A DNA stretch of 64,000 bases from Botryotinia globosa (taxonomy: Eukaryota; Ascomycota; Leotiomycetes; Helotiales; Sclerotiniaceae), in NCBI GenBank assembly GCA_014898425.1, contig RCSZ01000004.1, forward strand, positions 2,232,001 through 2,296,000, read 5' to 3'. Every line of letters starts with the position of its first letter. Position 1 is the stretch's first letter. A program made the translations under genes and the position numbers. Shown here piece by piece: positions 1 through 13,200 of the stretch. Below the pieces are notes generated by a model. It saw only the letters and a program-made list of their open reading frames with translations, did no database searches and was not told the DNA's origin.

Positions 1-673
1 GCGGGGTATGCACAAGAAGAAGCCTAGAACTCCTTCGAAAGAGAGAAGAATACAGGCAGAATTAGATCGAATCATTGCGGCGGAAGAGGAGCAAAGAAGG
101 ATCGAGGATGAAGAGAGAATAGCAAAATTAGCAAAGCTCTTTAGTGAGAAGGTCCCTGAAGCAGAGTTCAGTCCAGCGGAAATTCAAGGTTACTTGTTGA
201 AGCATAAGAGAAATGCGGAAAGTGCCGTCGAGGGAGCAGAACAATGGGTTAAGGAGAGAGAGGAAGAGAAGGAGAGAGCGAAGTTGAAGGAGAGTGAGGA
301 AAGGGAGAAGAGGGAGAAGGAGAAAGCAAAGTTGGAAAAGGAAATTGAGAACTTGAAGAAACACAAGGAGGCTGAAGAAGGTGATGGTGGTGAGGAAGAT
401 GAGGAAGAGGAAGGGGGGGATTTAGAAAAGGTAGTGAAAGAAGTTGAAGTCATCAAGGAGCAGACCGAGATGGTCAAGAAAGAGGTTGAGGCTCTTGATG
501 ATGAAGTCTTGGATGGAATGGAGAAGAACATGCAGAAGATGGAGAAGGCTGGAATCAAGTTGAAGGATATCGAAATGGCAAGTGGGAAGAAAGCTACACA
601 TAAGTCCGATGTGGAGATGATTGAGTATGCAGAAACTGGATCTCAGACTGACGCAGATGAGGTGCTTGTCTAG
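1..673 (+). CDS. C-terminal part of a BCS1-like AAA ATPase (partial, 5' end outside window)
   Basis: The reading frame is open at the left edge and stops at TAG 671-673, so this is the last part of a longer gene. About 50 residues in comes a stretch with the order KVPEAEFSPAEIQGYLLKHK, then an Ala/Glu-rich helix. In fungal BCS1-like proteins (mitochondrial inner-membrane AAA chaperone family and its expanded fungal paralogues) a very similar FSPAEIQGFLL segment closes the AAA lid. The rest is a lysine/glutamate-rich, probably coiled-coil and disordered tail with an acidic run near residue 130. Such tails are typical of the fungal paralogues rather than of true Bcs1. The AAA core, Walker motifs and N-terminal membrane segment would lie to the left, so localisation and substrate cannot be judged. 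The family call rests on the short lid motif. Confidence 0.6.
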   Translation, partial: RGMHKKKPRTPSKERRIQAELDRIIAAEEEQRRIEDEERIAKLAKLFSEKVPEAEFSPAEIQGYLLKHKRNAESAVEGAEQWVKEREEEKERAKLKESEEREKREKEKAKLEKEIENLKKHKEAEEGDGGEEDEEEEGGDLEKVVKEVEVIKEQTEMVKKEVEALDDEVLDGMEKNMQKMEKAGIKLKDIEMASGKKATHKSDVEMIEYAETGSQTDADEVLV

Positions 674-2084
674 AAAGTTGGTGTGTTTCAAAAATCGATG
701 TAGGATAGATGTCTGTTGGTGTTGATTGGTGTTGATTGGAAGTGAATAGCATACAGAAAAGTATATTAGAAAATCACATTGAGATATTAAATAGTAATCG
801 AACTGGTGTTATTATATACGTATACCTTTGGTGTGCTTCGAAATGACAGTTAAATGACAATTAAATGAATGTTAAGATTTGATATGAGCAGGGACGATAC
901 AGACAGTCAATCAGGTAAGTTGACTGAGATGAATTTCTCCAAGCCCATTGATTAATGAATTAATGAATTAACCTTAATTGACTCTCTATTGATTGAGATT
1001 ATAGATTATAGATTATAATTAGTGTAATATGTAAGATGTTACATCATATTATACTAATAAGTACCTAGCGCTTCCTAATTCCGCTAAACTTAACAATAGA
1101 GAGAGTAATACATAGTCGGCTCTTGTAAACGGCCGACTATTATTAATGCGGCAAGTAAGATACACATTACCACCAATACTACCAATACTACCAATACCAC
1201 TAATAATACCTCCACACCACCAATACCTCCACACCCATCCATCACTACCTACCTAGTACGTACTTACCCTTTATATTTACCTACTTCCAAGGTTCATCAT
1301 CATTGAATGGGTAAAAGTCTCCCCCTCCCATCAACAACGAGAAGAAAAGAAAAAAAGACCAAAAAAGACCAAAAAAGACCAAAAAAGAAGAAGAAGAAGA
1401 AAAAGGTTTAAATATCGTGCCTTTTATTGCATTTTCCACAAAGATCAGAATATCAAGTCTTTTCCTTCTTTGAAATATCTCACGACGATACGAATTCACA
1501 AATGATCTCAGTCATTCCTTTTTCCAATTCCAACTTCACCTAAAAAAAAATTAATAACCCACCTACCTACCTACCCACTTGCAGTTTTTCGGAATCATAC
1601 AGTCGCATTACGGAAACTTCGATGCTTACGAACAATACATTGGATTCTTCTACCATCTACCATTCTAGAGCGGCAAAGGCTGCTCGCTTTCACGACGTCT
1701 TCCACAAAGAAAAGAAAGCTTTCTTCGCAGATCGTACCTGGCATAGAAACCGATAGAGGCCCTGATTTCCCCATATCGTCGGTGGAAGGTCGCGAATCAC
1801 AATCCCCCACCGATCTGCCTTTATTCGACACTTCTGCCCAGGAAAACCACCGTGCAGAATCTCTACCTCCTCATACCATACCTTCAAATCGCCTGTCTTC
1901 TTCCCTCCTCATTACCGGCGATCATATTCCTTCTGCTGCGAGTTCGCCAACCGGGGCCTACGCGGACCTCTCTTTGGATAGCGATAAAGGCGGGGAATTG
2001 ACCAGCAATAAAAATCGTCGACGATTTCCCTCCGAGGCTTTCGAATCAGAGCAACGAGGAAAATCTCCACGGCATAGGGCGATC
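674..2084. other. Intergenic region between the BCS1-like gene and the ubiquitin protease gene
   Basis: AT-rich 3' flank, then simple tracts: repeated ATTAATGA near 950, a CCAATACTA-type tract at 1170-1230 and AAAAAAGACC repeats near 1350-1385. From about 1570 base composition becomes gene-like. This is probably the promoter and 5' UTR of the next gene, whose frame is open upstream of its first ATG. Confidence 0.6.
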
Positions 2085-5000
2085 ATGGGTGGTGCAGAAG
2101 ATATGCCGCAGAGGTCGTCGTCGCCGTTGAAACGACCAGCCTCGGAACTAGAACCAGACGTACCACTGTCAAGCCAAAAGGAAGATGTCGATATGGTTAT
2201 GGTGCCAGACACACAAGAAGACTCAGTGGCTGTTATTGCAGCTCCGACCGCAATCAGAGCAGTATCAATGGATATGCTGAGAGATGAACCTACCAAAGAA
2301 GATGGTGCTCCATCGGTGCCTGCCACTGAGAACGCTCAAAGCATTGGTAACATCCACTCGTGTTGCTTGTGTATCCAAGTACTGACGTGCAAGCATAGAT
2401 CCCAAAACAGAAATCCCACCGATCGACGTTCAGGTTGCGACTGTGACAAGTTTAATCAGAGCAGCGAGAGATGGGCCACTCACCGAAGGAGACAAAACGT
2501 ACCTGGTTTCGAGGAAATGGCTTGAGAAAGTTACTTCGAATACCTCAGAGGCTCGAGCGAAAAGCAAGAACGTGGTGGAAGAAAAAATTGGACCAGTCGA
2601 TAATTCCAACATCATTCAGCAAATCATCCCTCAGCCTGGGCGCGAAGACTTTGTTCAACTGAAGCATGGAATCGGAGAAGATTTGTTCGAATTGTTTCCA
2701 GGTGACGCATGGACGATGGTTCTAGAATGGCATGATATTATGACGGGCACGAAACCAATCGTTCGATTTGCACACAACACAAACCCTGACAAAGGACCTA
2801 ATGCAATAGCGAATGTGGCTTACGAATATCACCCTCCAATTTTCCATATCCACCGTGTATGGTCTGAACTTGGCGATAAAGTGGATGCAGCCATCAAGTC
2901 TGCAAATCCGGATGCGCCCGTAGTTGTTGCGAGTAGATCTATGAGGATGCATGACTTCTTAAAACTCGTAAAGGAGGTTGCGGGGGTTCCCATCAAGCAA
3001 AAAATACGTCTTTGGAGAGTGCCAAGAACACTACCCGCCGCTGACCCAACCCTTGCCAGTGTCAATGGTGCCGCAACCCCTCCTTCATCCAGACCTGGGA
3101 CACCAGTAGTCGACACCAATGGAACGGCTCCTGAAGTACAAGATTCATGGAAGAAGCTATTACTGGGTGTCGCAGAGTTCACCAAGGTGGAGAGAGATTC
3201 GGGCAGAATGAAGGTCGATTTTGAGGATTCGACAGTGAACGATAACTACAACGGCAATATGAATCTCGGTCAATTAGGGCTTGGGGATGATCAAGCCATT
3301 GTCATTGATGAACTTGTCGAGGGCAAAGATGGCTTTGTTTCGAACACGAGAGTCTCGCCAAATGGGAAAGCCAACGGTGTTGGGCGTAAAAATAATTCAA
3401 GCATCATTGTTAGCAGCCAAAATAACAGCGGTCGCAATAGTCCAGCACCAACCTCTGGATATAACCTTCGTTCTTTTAACCAAAAGACGAAAAATGGTCG
3501 CACGCCAGGAACCGTCGGTCTTGGTAACCTTGGAAATACCTGTTACATGAACTCTGCTCTACAATGTGTTCGAAGTGTGGAAGAGCTAACCAAGTATTTT
3601 GTGCACGATGTGTACAAGGAAGAACTCAACAGCGATAATCCTTTGGGTCACGGAGGTTGCGTTGCTAAGGCATATGCAGATCTTCTGAAAGAAATATACA
3701 AGGAGCCTGCACCAGTCTCGGTTCAACCGCGGAACTTCAAGAATACTGTTAGTAGATTTGCCACGCAATTCTCAGGATACGGTCAACAAGATTCTCAAGA
3801 ATTTATTGGATTTTTACTTGATGGCCTCCAAGAAGATCTCAGCAGAGTGAGGAAGAAGCCGTATATCGAGAAGCCTGATTCAACTGACGAGATGATCGGA
3901 AACCCGGATGCGATCAGAGAAATGGCCACCAAGGTCTGGGACATCACGAAGCAACGAGATGACTCTGTGATTGCGGACTTGTTCACTGGAATGTATAAAT
4001 CTACTCTTGTCTGTCCACATTGTGATAAGGTCAGTATCACTTTTGATCCTTTCAACAACATGACTTTACAATTACCGATCGAAAACATATGGACCCGGGT
4101 TGTCAATTTCTTTCCACTCAATGACAAACCAGTTTCCATAGTGATTGAGATGGACAAGCATGCAAGCGTGGGGACACTCAAGCGTCTTGTCAGCCAAAAG
4201 GTCGGAGTTCCAGTAGAGAGAATCTTCTCCTGTGAGGTTTATGAAGGGAAATTTTACAAGTGGTACCTTGATCACGAAGTTGCTTCCGAAGCTATCGAGG
4301 GCGCTAAGGACATAGCCAACTTTTACGAGTTGGAGACAATACCTACAAATCTTCCAAAAGACTCGGGCAATAAGCATACTGGTTTCAACAAAAACAACTC
4401 CGGAGACAATGTAAATTTGCCCTGGGATTCCCCGGAAGCTGAGAAATTGCTCGTTCCAGTGTTTCATCGTCGTCCCAAACGTGAAAGATTTGGCAAAAAG
4501 CCAACTTCGGGTTCGTGGGAACTCACAATCACACCTCATTTCATAGTGCTTAATCCTAGCGAGGTAAGCAATTCCTATCTATCTGCTTTGAGATCTCTTT
4601 TTATCAAATTGTTGACATATGACAGGCACGAAGCGAAGAAGCCATCAAGCGAAAGCTTTTAGAAAAGGTGGCCACATTCACCACATGGCCCAGTATCAAT
4701 GAAGAATCTGATCGTTCAAGCGCGTCTGAGAGTATTGATCCAGACATGGTTGTCACCACTGGCTCTGATGCAGACTCGTCTGGAGACGGTAAATTTGTTG
4801 CTCAATCTTTGGATGGGGAAGATGAGCTGGTCGACGTGGCCATGAAAGATACGAATCCTGTACCTGAATCTACCGAGCAAAGTCCTAAGTGAGTCAAACC
4901 CTTCTCGTTGCGTGATATATCATACTAATGCTAGATAGTGCACCTCTGAAAGTCTTTAATGGTCGTCGGCCAAAATGGGTGGACCCAGCAGAGTTCCTTT

Positions 5001-7015
5001 CGCCCGAATTGCAGAACCTTTTTGAACTCTCTTACATCGTGGACTCAAAGGGAGGCATACCCACAGCTTGGGCTGTGAGCTTAGAATCCACCAGGTATCC
5101 AAAGATATCTGAAAGGAACCCACGAGCACATCAAATTAACGAAGATGACACTTCAAACGATTATGATGCTGTAGACAGTACATCTGGATCCGTCTCTAGT
5201 AAATCCAGTAGGGAGAGTAGCGATGATACCAATGGGTTCGCTCCAAGCATGACGAGGATGAATGAAGAATCCACGAGCGATGATGATGCTTTGAAGCCAA
5301 TATCTCCTCAAAGAGTAAGTTTTTCATTATCACAATTGATGATAGCATGTTCCATCTTTTGTGAAAATAATGGTTGTCTGATTCTAAGTGATGCTAATTG
5401 GTAAACAGGCTCTCCCAGTACGACCGGCTGCGCCAAAGTCGGGCGCTAGGGTAGGTCCCAAGAATAAACGTCGCTCACGTAACATGAAAACTTACTCAAA
5501 GAAGGGCAAATCAGTTGCACGAAAGCGAGAGCAATCCGAGGTTGGGTCTGCACAAGACGCCTCTGATGATGGACCCTTGATCCGTCTGGGTGAAGGAGTT
5601 GTTGTTGATTGGAACGAAGATGCATGGGAAACGTTGTTTGGTAGTTACAACGATAGCGACCAATTTCGTGGAAAACCTACGTATGAAAATCCTCCTACTC
5701 TTGTCGATTCACATCTTGATTCAAAGCGTCAAGCTCGTGAGTCGAGAAGGAAGCAAGGTATCACTCTCGACGACTGTCTTGATGAATTTGGCAAGGAAGA
5801 AATTCTTTCTGAGATGGATACTTGGTACTGTCCTAGATGCAAAGAACATCGTAGAGCAAGCAAAAAGTTTGAGATTTGGAGAACGCCAGATATTCTTATC
5901 ATGCATCTGAAACGTTTCAGTGCTAGTGGCTTCCAAAGGAATAAGCTTGTCGACCATGTTGATTTCCCGATCGAAGGATTAGACCTTTCGTCACGAGTCA
6001 TTGAAGCACAAGATGGCAAAGAGGAAATATACGATTTGATAGCTGTTGATGACCATTATGGTGGTATGGGTGGAGGGCATTATACCGCTTTTGCGAAGAA
6101 CTTTTCTGATCAAAAGTGGTATGAATACAATGGTATGATCTCTCCCCAAACTCAGTCAATGTCAATGACCAACTAACTTCTTCAGATTCTTCGGTGTCGG
6201 AAACGAAAAATCTCAACAGCATGGTCACAAAGAACGCATATCTCCTTTTCTACCGAAGACGTTCATCAGAACCTCTTGGTGGTAAGGCTTTGCGTGATCT
6301 TGTGAACTCTCTTGATAATGCTTCTTCGGATGAGGAAGATTCGGGGGAAGGCAGACGCCTCGGCGAAAACTCCTCCCAGCATGGGTCGCCGAGCGCCTTG
6401 ACAGGAGTCGGAGCAGCTCTCCGTCGGCCAGAACTTGGTTCGGAGGATGGCGAGGCGATGACGACAGTAAATCTACAGGGTCTTGATCGCCTTCCACTCG
6501 ATAACGATGATAACCAAGGTGACGAACCATTTTTCGACCATCCTATATACCTACCTTCATATAGCGACGTCCAAGCAAGTACTGAGACTGACGAAGCGAT
6601 AGACCTGTCAGATCAAAATAACGTTGCACCAAATCTTCATCAACAAACATGGGGTTTCCAAGCATTTAACCATAACTCCCCAACATTTGCTTCTGGTGCA
6701 GCTTCTGAAGCTGGCGAAGCTGGTAGTTTATATGGTAGCGATGGGATTGAGCATGGCTCTAATCCAGATCAGGCTACCAAGGATGAGCGAGAGCTAGAGT
6801 TTAATACTGCCATGATTGATGACGACTATCAAGAAGAGAATTACATACCTGACACCGATGTCGAGGGTCCAAATCCCCTTGATGTGATGGCGATATCAAA
6901 TGCTGTCAAGCAACGCAATCGAGCAGAGCAACACAACTACGAAATCCCGGTTGATACGACAGAAGATGAGGAACCTGCTACAGAAATACATGTTGAGGAG
7001 GGTGAGGGGGTTTAG
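2085..7015 (+). CDS. ubp12: Ubiquitin carboxyl-terminal hydrolase, Ubp12/USP class with DUSP domain
   Basis: Six exons: 2085-2346, 2399-4563, 4626-4888, 4939-5314, 5409-6132, 6186-7015. All introns are GT-AG and 50-94 bp, and the joined frame is 1539 aa. It removes ubiquitin from proteins as a cysteine protease. A DUSP domain starts near residue 103 (LIRAARDGPLTEGDKTYLVS). The catalytic Cys box is GLGNLGNTCYMNSALQC (Cys about 469), and the C-terminal His box GGMGGGHYTAF has His about 1246. A zinc-binding CPRCKEH pair lies between them. The last 280 residues are acidic and disordered. The same frame is open further upstream without an ATG, so I take the first in-frame ATG, followed by the basic SSSPLKRPAS segment usual near the start of fungal orthologues. 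An unseen upstream exon is possible. Related to yeast Ubp12 and vertebrate USP4/11/15. Confidence 0.93.
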
Positions 7016-8076
7016 AATTGATCAAGGTTCCTTTGATTTCTCATATTTTCTAGTATGAGTGTAGTTCATTGAAAACAAAGGAGTTTTGGTATTGATTGCT
7101 ACTAGCATAAGGGGGAGGGGATGTGGGTGAAATGAGAAAGTTAACTCGATACAAACAAAGAATTGGTGGATTTGCACAAATGATGTTGTTATTAGACATG
7201 AAACCGAATATGCTGTTATGATATTTTATTTTTCTCTTGTTCTTATTAGCATATGATTTGATGGGGAGGAGCGGGTGGGTGAGGCAAGGGGAGGGGGTGA
7301 AGAGTGGAGTAGAAGATATCCGATGTATGTATGCATGTATGCATGCATGCAATGAAATAAAATGAATTGGCATGGAATGGTATGAAATGAAGAATTGAAG
7401 TAAATATGCATTTTATTATCATTATCATTATTATTATTTTGTATTCTATGTGATTTGAATGTTTGATGGGTGGTTGGTGAATGAATGGATGGATTGGGTG
7501 TATTATATATATATGTGAATATTTGAATAAATATTGAAAGAAAAGATTGAAATGGAGTTGAATGAGAAGATTTAAAAAGATATAATTGGTTATATATATT
7601 GAATGTATATGATTTGATATGATTTGATATGAAGTTGGGTAATATATTAAAAAATTGGGGAGGGGGAGGAGAAAGTGTTAGGTGGTTGGGTAGGGAGGTG
7701 TGAGGTGAGGTGTAATGATTAGTAGGTATTTTGTAGATAGTTGGGGTAGTTGGGGTAGTTGAGGTAGTTGGGGTAGAGATATAGAGGTTTTGATTTGGGA
7801 GTTTTGGTTTGGAAATGATGATGAGGTTTAGGGTTTTAGGGGAGGAGCTTGAGGATGTGGGAGGGAAGAGGAAGTGGGGAGGGAAGAGGGAGTGAGAGGG
7901 AGTGAAAGAGAATAAAAGAGAAAGGGGATATATGAAAGAAGGGAAGGGAAGGGAAGGGAAGGGAAGAGGATGATTATATATCTATATATCAAAACCGGAT
8001 AATAAGATTATTATTATACTCATTAGATTTTTATAAGAGAGATGAGAAGATAAGATCACTGGTGGATATAATATGA
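7016..8076. other. Intergenic, G-rich low-complexity flank of the AT-rich island
   Basis: Holds the 3' flank of the protease gene and purine-rich simple sequence: GGTAGTT tracts near 7740-7770 and a GGGAA array near 7940-7966. No coding signal was seen. Confidence 0.6.
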
Positions 8077-9166
8077 TGTGATATGTGAGATGTGATGTGG
8101 AGAGATGATTCAAAAGGGATGGAATTAGTATGGAGTGGGGTGGTAAGTGAGGTTGGGGGTAAGTGAGGTTGGGACTTGAGAGAGATACTGAGGGGTATGG
8201 GTATGGGTTGAGAGTTATTGGGGGGTTGTGTGGGATGTTGAAGGGTTTGGATGTTTTTTAGATTTTGAATTTTGGATTTTGGGTTTTGGGATTGGAGGGA
8301 GGTTGAAAGAGGGGAGAGTTAAGAGGGAGGAGAGTTTTGATTGATTTGAATGATTTGAATATATTACTATAGATTATAATTAGTTATCTAAAATAACTTT
8401 AATTATATTAAGAATGAAATCTAAATATAGTTTGAGAAATAAATAATAACGAATCTTATATTTAAAAATATGGATTTAATATATAATAAATTTATAATCT
8501 ATAATTGAAAATTAAAAGAAAGGATATAAATATATAATATCAAAATGATAAAAATAAGATACAAAGAACTAAGAGCCTGTTTAGATTATTTTTTTAATTT
8601 ATTATCAAAATAAGTTTAATAGATTTGTTGATTAATAATTTAGTTTATATTTGTTAATATTGATATTAGATTTATAAATTTATAAAATGTAAAGTAATAT
8701 ATATTGATGAAATATTAGTCAAAGCTTTATTACAAATTTGATAATTAATATAATATAATTTTTATAGTTTAATATTAGTGTTTGATAAACTTATATTGAT
8801 AATATATTGATAATAAAATTTAAAATAATTTTGTAGATTATATTAGTATTCAATAAACGCTTATTTAGGTTATATTTGTTATCAATATCGTTTAAAAAAA
8901 TCGATTCGAATAGGCCTTAAATATACCCTGGATTAATAGAAATATAAAATTAGTTTTAGTTATAGTGGAATACATTTTTATATAATCTATTAATTATTTT
9001 TCAATATATCTTTAATATATATATTATTATTAAACTCTGATTGGTTGAATAGATTCTATTTTGAGATATATAGATAAATAAATAGGTAGTTAATTAATTG
9101 AAGAGTTAAGTAAGTATTTTTAGTGTATTTTGATTATTATATTATTAAATTATTGATAAGGAAGAT
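8077..9166. repeat. Tandem duplication, copy 1 (uninterrupted, holds two empty sites)
   Basis: About 1.09 kb that recurs, interrupted by two insertions, at 9167-16630. Shared landmarks include GGTGGTAAGT (8140 and 9220), TTTTAGATTTTGGATTTTGG-like text (8250 and 9780), AATAGGCCTTAAATATACCC (about 8910 and 16370) and ATTGATAAGGAAGAT at both right ends. The outer part (8077-8340) keeps G residues. The inner part is AT-saturated, and the differences are nearly all G-to-A or C-to-T. Copy boundaries are accurate to about 10 bp. The origin of the unit is unknown, and no coding frame survives. Confidence 0.85.
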
Positions 9167-9235
9167 ATGATATGTAATGTGAAGAGATAATTTAAAAGAA
9201 ATAGAATTAATATAGAGTAGGGTGGTAAGTAAAAT

Positions 9236-9346
9236 TATCAGGGAGCGATCACCTGACAGGGTTTATATAGTAGATCCACTGTTCCGAATGTATTCGGAAC
9301 ACTCTATGCTTTTATAGGTTAGTAGTAAAGTAGATCAATCCTAATA
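9236..9346. repeat. First LTR of the TRIM-like element
   Basis: 111 bp, differing from the other LTR by about 16 changes, all transitions by my reading. It contains the perfect 20-bp palindrome GTTCCGAATGTATTCGGAAC, identical in both LTRs. Confidence 0.85.
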
Positions 9347-9557
9347 TTGTATTTCGAATATAAGGGTATTTTATTCTGAGCTTTTTATTCAATGAATCTG
9401 AACAAGGATAAATCGTATTTTGAATTCAATTTCGGTGATTGGTTTAGCTGCAGCTATTGTACCTCTAATATTCTATGTTTATAAATCTATGTTTATAGAG
9501 AGCTAGCTTTTTCCTGATTGGTATATATTAGGTGGGTTTGTATAAGACAGAGGTGAA

Positions 9558-9668
9558 TGTCAGGGAGCAATTATTTAATAGGGTTTATATAATAGATCCA
9601 TTGTTCCGAATGTATTCGGAACACTTTATGCTTTTATGAGTTAGTGGTAAAGTGGATCAACCCTAACA
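9558..9668. repeat. Second LTR of the TRIM-like element
   Basis: 111 bp, starting TGTCAGGG and ending CCCTAACA. It keeps the 20-bp palindrome and the downstream CTTTATGCTTTTATGAG stretch. Confidence 0.85.
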
Positions 9669-10038
9669 AAAATTGAGGGTAAATAAGATTGAGATTTGAG
9701 AGAGATACTAAGGAATATAAATATGAGTTAAGAGTTATTGAAAGGTTGTATAGAATATTGAAAAGTTTGAATATTTTTTAGATTTTAGATTTTGGATTTT
9801 GGGTTTTGAGTTTAGAAAAAGGTTGAAAGAAAAGAGAGTTAAAAAAAAAAAGAGTTTTAATTGATTTGAATATATTATTATAGATTATAATTAGTTATTT
9901 AAAATAATTTTAATTATATTAAGAATGAAATTTATATATAACTTAAGAAATAAATGATAACGAATCTTATATTCAAAAATATAGATTTAATATATAATAA
10001 GCTTATAATCTATAATTGAAAATTAAAAGAAAGAATAT

Positions 10039-10272
10039 TATATAAATAAGGGAATTCATACATAGGGAATTCACTTTAAGAAAATGACCCCAATATAAAG
10101 ACTACTATATTGAAAGGATTAAGCGAATACGAAAGAGACTAGCTCTTTTAATAATGCCTATATAAAACCTACTACTTTCCTATTTAACTAACTCTTTAAA
10201 TAGAATACAATTAAATATACAAAACCTACATTATGTGGATATTATATCTTCTATATCCTTCTCAAATTAATA
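10039..10272 (+). repeat. 5' LTR of the copia element
   Basis: 234 bp, pairing with 15745-15978. It begins TATATAAATAAGGGAATTC and ends CTCAAATTAATA; the right copy ends CTCAAACCAATA. The original TG...CA termini appear converted to TA...TA. Confidence 0.85.
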
Positions 10273-13200
10273 CTAATTAATAATATTACAAATTTAAATT
10301 AATTATTTGAAAAATCAAACCCTTTTTTTTATTTTTACTTTTTTATCTTTATTATATATAATATTAGTTTTAAGAAAATTAATAAACAATCTAATCAATT
10401 TAAACCCGAATAAATTATTCCTTAAATTATAGAAAACTATTAAAACACTTTTAGTATAAATCTATTGAATAATTCTTTATTTGATTATAACGATATATCA
10501 AATGCTTTTTGTTATTTTTTTGTAAGAAAAGATATAGTTTTGAAGAAAGAGAATTTAAAAGATACAAAATTCAAAAAGAAACTCTAAAGTTATTCTTTTT
10601 TAAAGGATCTTTTTGTAATTAAATAATTCTTTAAAGGATTTATATTTAAAAATGTAATTGAATATTATATTAATAATTATTTTCTTTATAAGATATCTAT
10701 ATATTCAAATACAAAGATTATTAATATATTCTTTTAGAAAATAATTATATACGATTTCAATATTACTTGATATTACTCCTTCAAAAATATCGAAAAACTG
10801 ATATTATATAGTTTTTGTAAGGTTTTGTAATGTTATGAAATATATATTGATTTCGATAAGAATATCGAGGATATTCTTTTAAAGGTATTTTTATATAAAA
10901 AATATTATAATTAAATTATAAAACAATTTAGAGAATATTAAATTAAAATATAACTATTTATATTCAATATATAAATCAATCTTTTTATTAGATTCCTTCA
11001 AAACAAATATATCGCTAATACTTTTAATAAACCTTTAGAAAGTAAGTTAGATAATTAAATAACTTTATCGAAATCTAATAAAGTTATAGGGAATCTAGAT
11101 ATTTACAAAGAACTATTTAATAATGATAACAACAATTCGAATAATTTCAATAATAATAATTAGAATAATAATAGAAATAAAAATAATAGAAATAATAAAG
11201 ATAATAGAAATAATAATAGGAGTAATAAAGATAATAATGATTTCAATTATATTAATTGTAAAGAAGATTATAATATCGATTAATATAATTAAAACCACTA
11301 TTTCATTGATTTTTTAAAAATCTATAAGGATGATAATAGATATAAAAATATTAATAATTTTTTTAATCTAAAGATTAATATTTTTAAAGAATATTATTAC
11401 AAAATATTTATATTATTCAAAATAATAATAATAATCTTTTCAATTATATTTTTAGATATAATTAAAAAATATTATTAAGTAAATCTAAGCTAATTTCCTA
11501 ATACATTTTAGGGATTATATATTATAATAATCAATAATTTTGAGAGATCTAAATATCAATAGAATATACTCTTTAAATGGAACAATGTTTTTTTTAAAAT
11601 CTATATCGAAAGAAATCCTGATATAGATTTTTAAAAGATATTTAATAGAATAATCACAAATTTATATTTCCTTTAATATATAATTCCTTCGATTATATAT
11701 AATTTCTAATTATATTATATTAAGATTTTATTTATATATAATAATATTCCGAAATATTATTTTATAATATATAACTTTTACTCAAATATTTCAAATCTAA
11801 TCAATCAGATTAAATAAATAATTGATTCTTATCAAAAAGTATTTCCAAAATAAATTATAGCTGAAATATTTTTTACAAATCAATGTTTTTATAATAATAA
11901 ATCTTCGAATTCTTCTTTTCAAAAACCTTACAATAAGTATATTAGTAAACGATTTTTTTTTATATTACTTAATAAGAGCAAGAATAATTATTATTTTTCT
12001 AATTATAGAAAAAAGAATTATAAATATTATAAATATATTCAAAAAAAAAAAGATTTATTTAAAACGAATTATTATATTAAATATAACAAATTTGATAATA
12101 AAAGTTTTATAAAACAATATAATTAATTTCTAATAAACTTTGGATAGAAAAACAATTAAAAAGATAATAGTAATAATAATTATTTTATTAATCAATATTT
12201 TATCAATACAAATAGTTTTGAAAAGATCTTTAGAATATTTTTTATATTAATAAATATTTATAATAATCTATCAATAATAATTACCCTCAATAATATTGTA
12301 AGTATTTATATATTGATAATTGAAGTATTTATTATAAATATTAAATGATATAATAATAATAAATTCTTTAATATTATAATTGATATAGGAATAATTAAAA
12401 AATCAATTATTGAATATAATCAGTATCTAGTATAAAAGAAAATTGAGGATATTGAATATAATAGAATTATTACTAATTAGATAATAATTCAGTTCGATAT
12501 TAGAATAACTTTCTTTATTAGTTTATTTTATATAAAACTTTTATTTGGAAATATAAAATAAAATATAATAAAAGTTGATATTTCGTTTTTATTTTGTTTG
12601 GTAGATATAGATAGATTCAAATTCAAGTATAATAATTTTGAAAATATTATTATTATATTTAAAAGTGTTTATTTTATATATTGAAGATTTAGTTATATAT
12701 TTTTATTATAGAATATTAATATTCAAGATGTAATCGATTATTCTATTAATAATGGAGAATATTATCTTATTAAAATCGAATTACAATGAATTCATTGTTG
12801 ATTTAGATATTTGTTTGTTTGCAAATTCTATAAAATATTCAAATATTTTAGATATAATAAAAACTTTGAAACAATTAAATAATTTATAAAGTTTTGTTAT
12901 TATTATTAGATTTATAACAAATCATTAAATAGATTCAAATTTTCTTTGTCTAATAAAAACTTCAAATTTAATTATATAATGTTTATTGATATTTTCTATA
13001 TTAATAATAAATCTGTTTTGTATATTGTTAATAAAACTATATATTTTTAAGTTATTCAATAATTAAGTAATATAATTATGAAATATATATAAAATAAACT
13101 TTGTAAATATTGAATTGATATATATATCGAATTATTAGAATATATTATTTATAATACAAATACTAATTTTATTAGAAAAGAATTTCAATAATATATTAGT

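Larger units (their letters stand above)
9236..9668. mobile_element. TRIM-like miniature LTR element (433 bp, 111-bp LTRs)
   Basis: Two 111-bp direct repeats (9236-9346 and 9558-9668) flank a 211-bp interior. The second begins TGTCAGGG and ends CCCTAACA, giving the TG...CA termini of LTR elements; the first reads TATCAGGG...TCCTAATA, as expected after G-to-A/C-to-T change. A 5-bp target duplication, AAAAT, sits directly outside both ends (9231-9235, 9669-9673). Copy 1 of the tandem duplication has the uninterrupted site near 8150. A purine-rich tract precedes the second LTR. No gag or pol coding sequence fits in the interior, so this is a non-autonomous terminal-repeat retrotransposon in miniature, or a heavily deleted LTR element. 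Confidence 0.85.

Noticed and set aside
128..691. Minus-strand frames opposite the BCS1-like tail (Ser/Leu/Phe-rich)
   Set aside because: They are the antisense of a Lys/Glu-rich coding tail; composition mirrors the plus-strand gene and no family features are present.
1782..2084. Upstream extension of the ubiquitin protease frame from a GTG at 1782
   Set aside because: The frame is open but begins with GTG and shows no conserved residues; the first ATG at 2085 is followed by the usual N-terminal pattern.
9420..9510. Hydrophobic peptide in the interior of the first TRIM-like element
   Set aside because: About 34 codons without ATG after a stop; the resemblance to the micro-protein helix is only general hydrophobicity.
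11113..11317. Ile-rich frames on both strands
   Set aside because: Low-complexity AT repeat inside the RIP-mutated copia element; it translates as Ile/Asn on both strands.
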